Below are positions 5,242 to 6,069 of a stretch of DNA of 6,069 bases, one piece after another (the first letter of the stretch is position 1; every line of letters starts with the position of its first letter). Source of the stretch: Kiritimatiellia bacterium (GTDB taxonomy: Bacteria; Verrucomicrobiota; Kiritimatiellia; RFP12; UBA1067); assembly GCA_900771305.1 (NCBI GenBank), contig CAAGNL010000111.1, forward strand, positions 1 through 6,069. The letters are read 5' to 3'. The notes under the pieces were generated by a model. That model did no database searches. It worked only from the letters and a program-made list of their open reading frames with translations, and had not been told where the DNA came from. A program made the position numbers and the translations under genes.

Positions 5242-5361
5242 TTATACACTCCCCCGTTTCGGCTCACCCCTTGCGCACGGCGCCGTGCGGCGGGTCTTTT
5301 GCCTCCGTGGTTTCCGCTTTAACGCGCGCCCCACGGTTGGGCTGTGAAATCGTAGCTTCAT
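5242..5361 (-). CDS. Doubtful 39-codon basic ORF
   Basis: An ATG at 5361-5359 overlaps the TGA of the methyltransferase-like gene as ATGA and opens a 39-residue frame (MKLRFHSPTVGRALKRKPRR and on) ending at TAA. The product would be very rich in Arg and Lys. Only a weak G-rich stretch precedes it, and the frame crosses the 16-bp palindrome. The stop-start overlap is the sole positive sign, and in GC-rich DNA such short basic frames often arise by chance. Confidence 0.2.
   Translation of the reverse strand: MKLRFHSPTVGRALKRKPRRQKTRRTAPCARGEPKRGSV
5274..5289. promoter_or_regulatory. Perfect 16-bp palindrome, possible operator
   Basis: CGCACGGCGCCGTGCG is identical to its own reverse complement. 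It lies about 170 bp upstream of the nuclease start. The length and symmetry fit a dimeric regulator site, but GC-rich sequence raises the chance level and no second copy was seen in the window. Confidence 0.35.
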
Positions 5362-6069
5362 GCGCGCCCCATTTCGCCGAGGAGACGCTGCATCTCCCTC
5401 TCGCGCGAAGAAAGAGTCCAGACCGTCGTCGCCGCACGCTCAGCCGCCGCACGCTCAGCCTCCGCACGTTCCGCAGCCGCGCGTTCCGCCGCCGCACGCT
5501 CCGCCGCCGCACGCTCCGCCGCCGCACGCTCCGCCGCCGCACGCTCCGAGAGCAGCAGACCGCCTCCGAAGATGTGCTTCCCGCCCTGCGCGTCGAGTTT
5601 TCGGATGAACGCCGCGTCACCGCGCCGCACGCGGAAGTCCTCGCCGTGGATGGAGAGCCATGACGCCCGCGCGGCGGTCAGCACTTCCGGCGGGTACTCG
5701 TATTTCGGCAGATGCTTCCTTGCGGCCTTGACGTTCGCGTCGTCCGCCGCCTTGAGGGCGCGGCAGAGGTCTGGCGCGGTCTCGACGACGTACTCCCCCA
5801 TGTTCGTGACGAATCCCGTCCGCACGACAGCTCCGTTCTTGTAGGTGATCGAGCAGTTCGCCGCGACGAAGCCTATGCGATGGTTCAGCGCACGGTTGAA
5901 CAGCGTCAGAATCGGCCCGAAGAGGAAGAAGCGGACGCCGTGATTATCGTAGAACCGCACGATCTTCGAGAGGATCGAGAAGGGCGGGTTGTCGATCACC
6001 ACGCAACCGTCAGGGTAGTCGAACGCCTCGTAGTCGCCGCCCGGCCAGAACGGGCGCACGATCTCCGCG
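5358..6069 (-). CDS. EcoRI-methylase-like phage protein with AERAA repeat tail, 5' end cut off
   Basis: The frame is open to the right edge, so the true N-terminus is outside; GTG at 6059 is only the first internal start-like codon. Counting from it, residues 1-28 read VRPFWPGGDYEAFDYP then DGCVVIDNPPFS. DNPPFS (23-28) is the NPPF-type motif IV of amino adenine methyltransferases and resembles EcoRI-methylase-like phage proteins. FFLFGPILTLF (44-54) and the YEYPPEVLTAAR region (120-131) fit the same group, often labelled ParB in phage annotations. The SAM-binding motif I is not visible and may lie in the missing part. Residues 171-210 are an Ala/Glu/Arg pentad repeat, followed by VWTLSSREREMQRLLGEMG. 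I recall relatives with a similar variable AEK-type tail and a WxLSxREKE ending. Likely role: DNA or nucleotide modification, perhaps protection from host restriction; activity is uncertain. Confidence 0.75.
   Translation of the reverse strand, partial: AEIVRPFWPGGDYEAFDYPDGCVVIDNPPFSILSKIVRFYDNHGVRFFLFGPILTLFNRALNHRIGFVAANCSITYKNGAVVRTGFVTNMGEYVVETAPDLCRALKAADDANVKAARKHLPKYEYPPEVLTAARASWLSIHGEDFRVRRGDAAFIRKLDAQGGKHIFGGGLLLSERAAAERAAAERAAAERAAAERAAAERAEAERAAAERAATTVWTLSSREREMQRLLGEMGRA
5431..5550. repeat. Tandem repeat, eight 15-bp units, coding
   Basis: The unit is gccgcacgctccgcc on the plus strand, and eight consecutive 15-bp units fit, the leftmost and the third and fourth being diverged. 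On the minus strand it encodes pentads of the AERAA type in the methyltransferase-like protein. Because 15 is a multiple of three, gain or loss of a unit keeps the frame. The protein segment is probably a long alanine-rich helix with Glu/Arg pairs. Confidence 0.9.

Larger units (their letters stand above)
5103..5357. other. Non-coding, dyad-rich gap before the nuclease gene
   Basis: This is the largest gap in the window. It holds a ribosome site for the nuclease (AAGGA, 5112-5116), a weak 18-bp dyad with arms CACTG/CAGTG (5162-5179), two adjacent hairpins (5195-5228) and a perfect 16-bp palindrome (5274-5289). AT-rich islands on the minus strand (TATAAA at 5188-5193, TATAAG at 5241-5246) resemble -10 boxes, but neither has a convincing -35 box. 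A control region for the nuclease-ATPase-ssDNA-binding block is reasonable but unproven. Confidence 0.5.

Noticed and set aside
5188..5246. Promoters with TATAAA or TATAAG as -10 boxes on the minus strand
   Set aside because: No recognisable -35 hexamer lies 16-18 bases upstream of either, so the match is to a short AT-rich word only.
5103..5267. Longer nuclease start near 5267
   Set aside because: The added 55 residues cover hairpin-rich sequence and look non-coding, while MNKLTLTASS at 5102 has a good ribosome site and matches the usual family start.
5274..5300. Intrinsic terminator on the plus strand made of the 16-bp palindrome and a nearby CTTTT
   Set aside because: The T-run is short and several bases from the stem, and no plus-strand gene exists to terminate.
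5431..5550. CRISPR array or phage attachment repeat
   Set aside because: The 15-bp units are contiguous without spacers and encode a regular in-frame peptide repeat.
5360..5608. Proline/histidine-rich plus-strand ORF
   Set aside because: It is the antisense reading of the Ala/Glu/Arg tandem repeat and has no ribosome site or motif.

Overview
The window looks like the early or DNA-metabolism region of a GC-rich tailed bacteriophage or prophage. All the genes I can support lie on the minus strand and are read from right to left. They are closely packed, with overlaps or short gaps. The gene set points to a phage: an adenine-methyltransferase-like protein with an Ala/Glu/Arg repeat tail, a Cas4/AddB-like Fe-S nuclease, a Sak4-like RecA-fold ATPase, a probable ssDNA-binding protein, a phage-type ParB/HTH protein, two small accessory proteins and an ASCH-domain protein. 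No structural, lysis, integrase, tRNA or CRISPR sequence is present. The host cannot be named; the base composition and AAAGG-type ribosome binding sites only suggest a GC-rich bacterium.

Layout in order of transcription: the methyltransferase-like gene (5358-6069) runs off the right edge and lacks its 5' part. A 255-bp gap (5103-5357) follows, the largest non-coding stretch, with several dyads and at most one doubtful 39-codon ORF. Next come the nuclease (4047-5102), the ATPase (3136-4020) and the ssDNA-binding candidate (2256-3122), separated by 26 and 13 bp. A 70-bp gap carrying a long hairpin precedes the ParB-like gene (1097-2185). That gene overlaps a small unknown gene (681-1100) by 4 bp. 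Another small phage accessory gene (222-647) overlaps the ASCH gene (1-229) by 8 bp, and the ASCH gene leaves the window at its 3' end.

Nuclease, ATPase and ssDNA-binding candidate together form a plausible phage recombination or replication cassette: end processing, a RecA-fold ATPase that acts with annealing or strand exchange, and ssDNA coating. The ParB-like protein, which has a duplicated segment and two cysteine clusters, probably acts on DNA or in regulation. The methyltransferase-like protein and the ASCH protein are accessory genes. I do not see an obviously new multi-gene defence system. The most unusual items are the ParB-like protein architecture, the in-frame 15-bp tandem repeat, and the dyad-rich gap before the nuclease.
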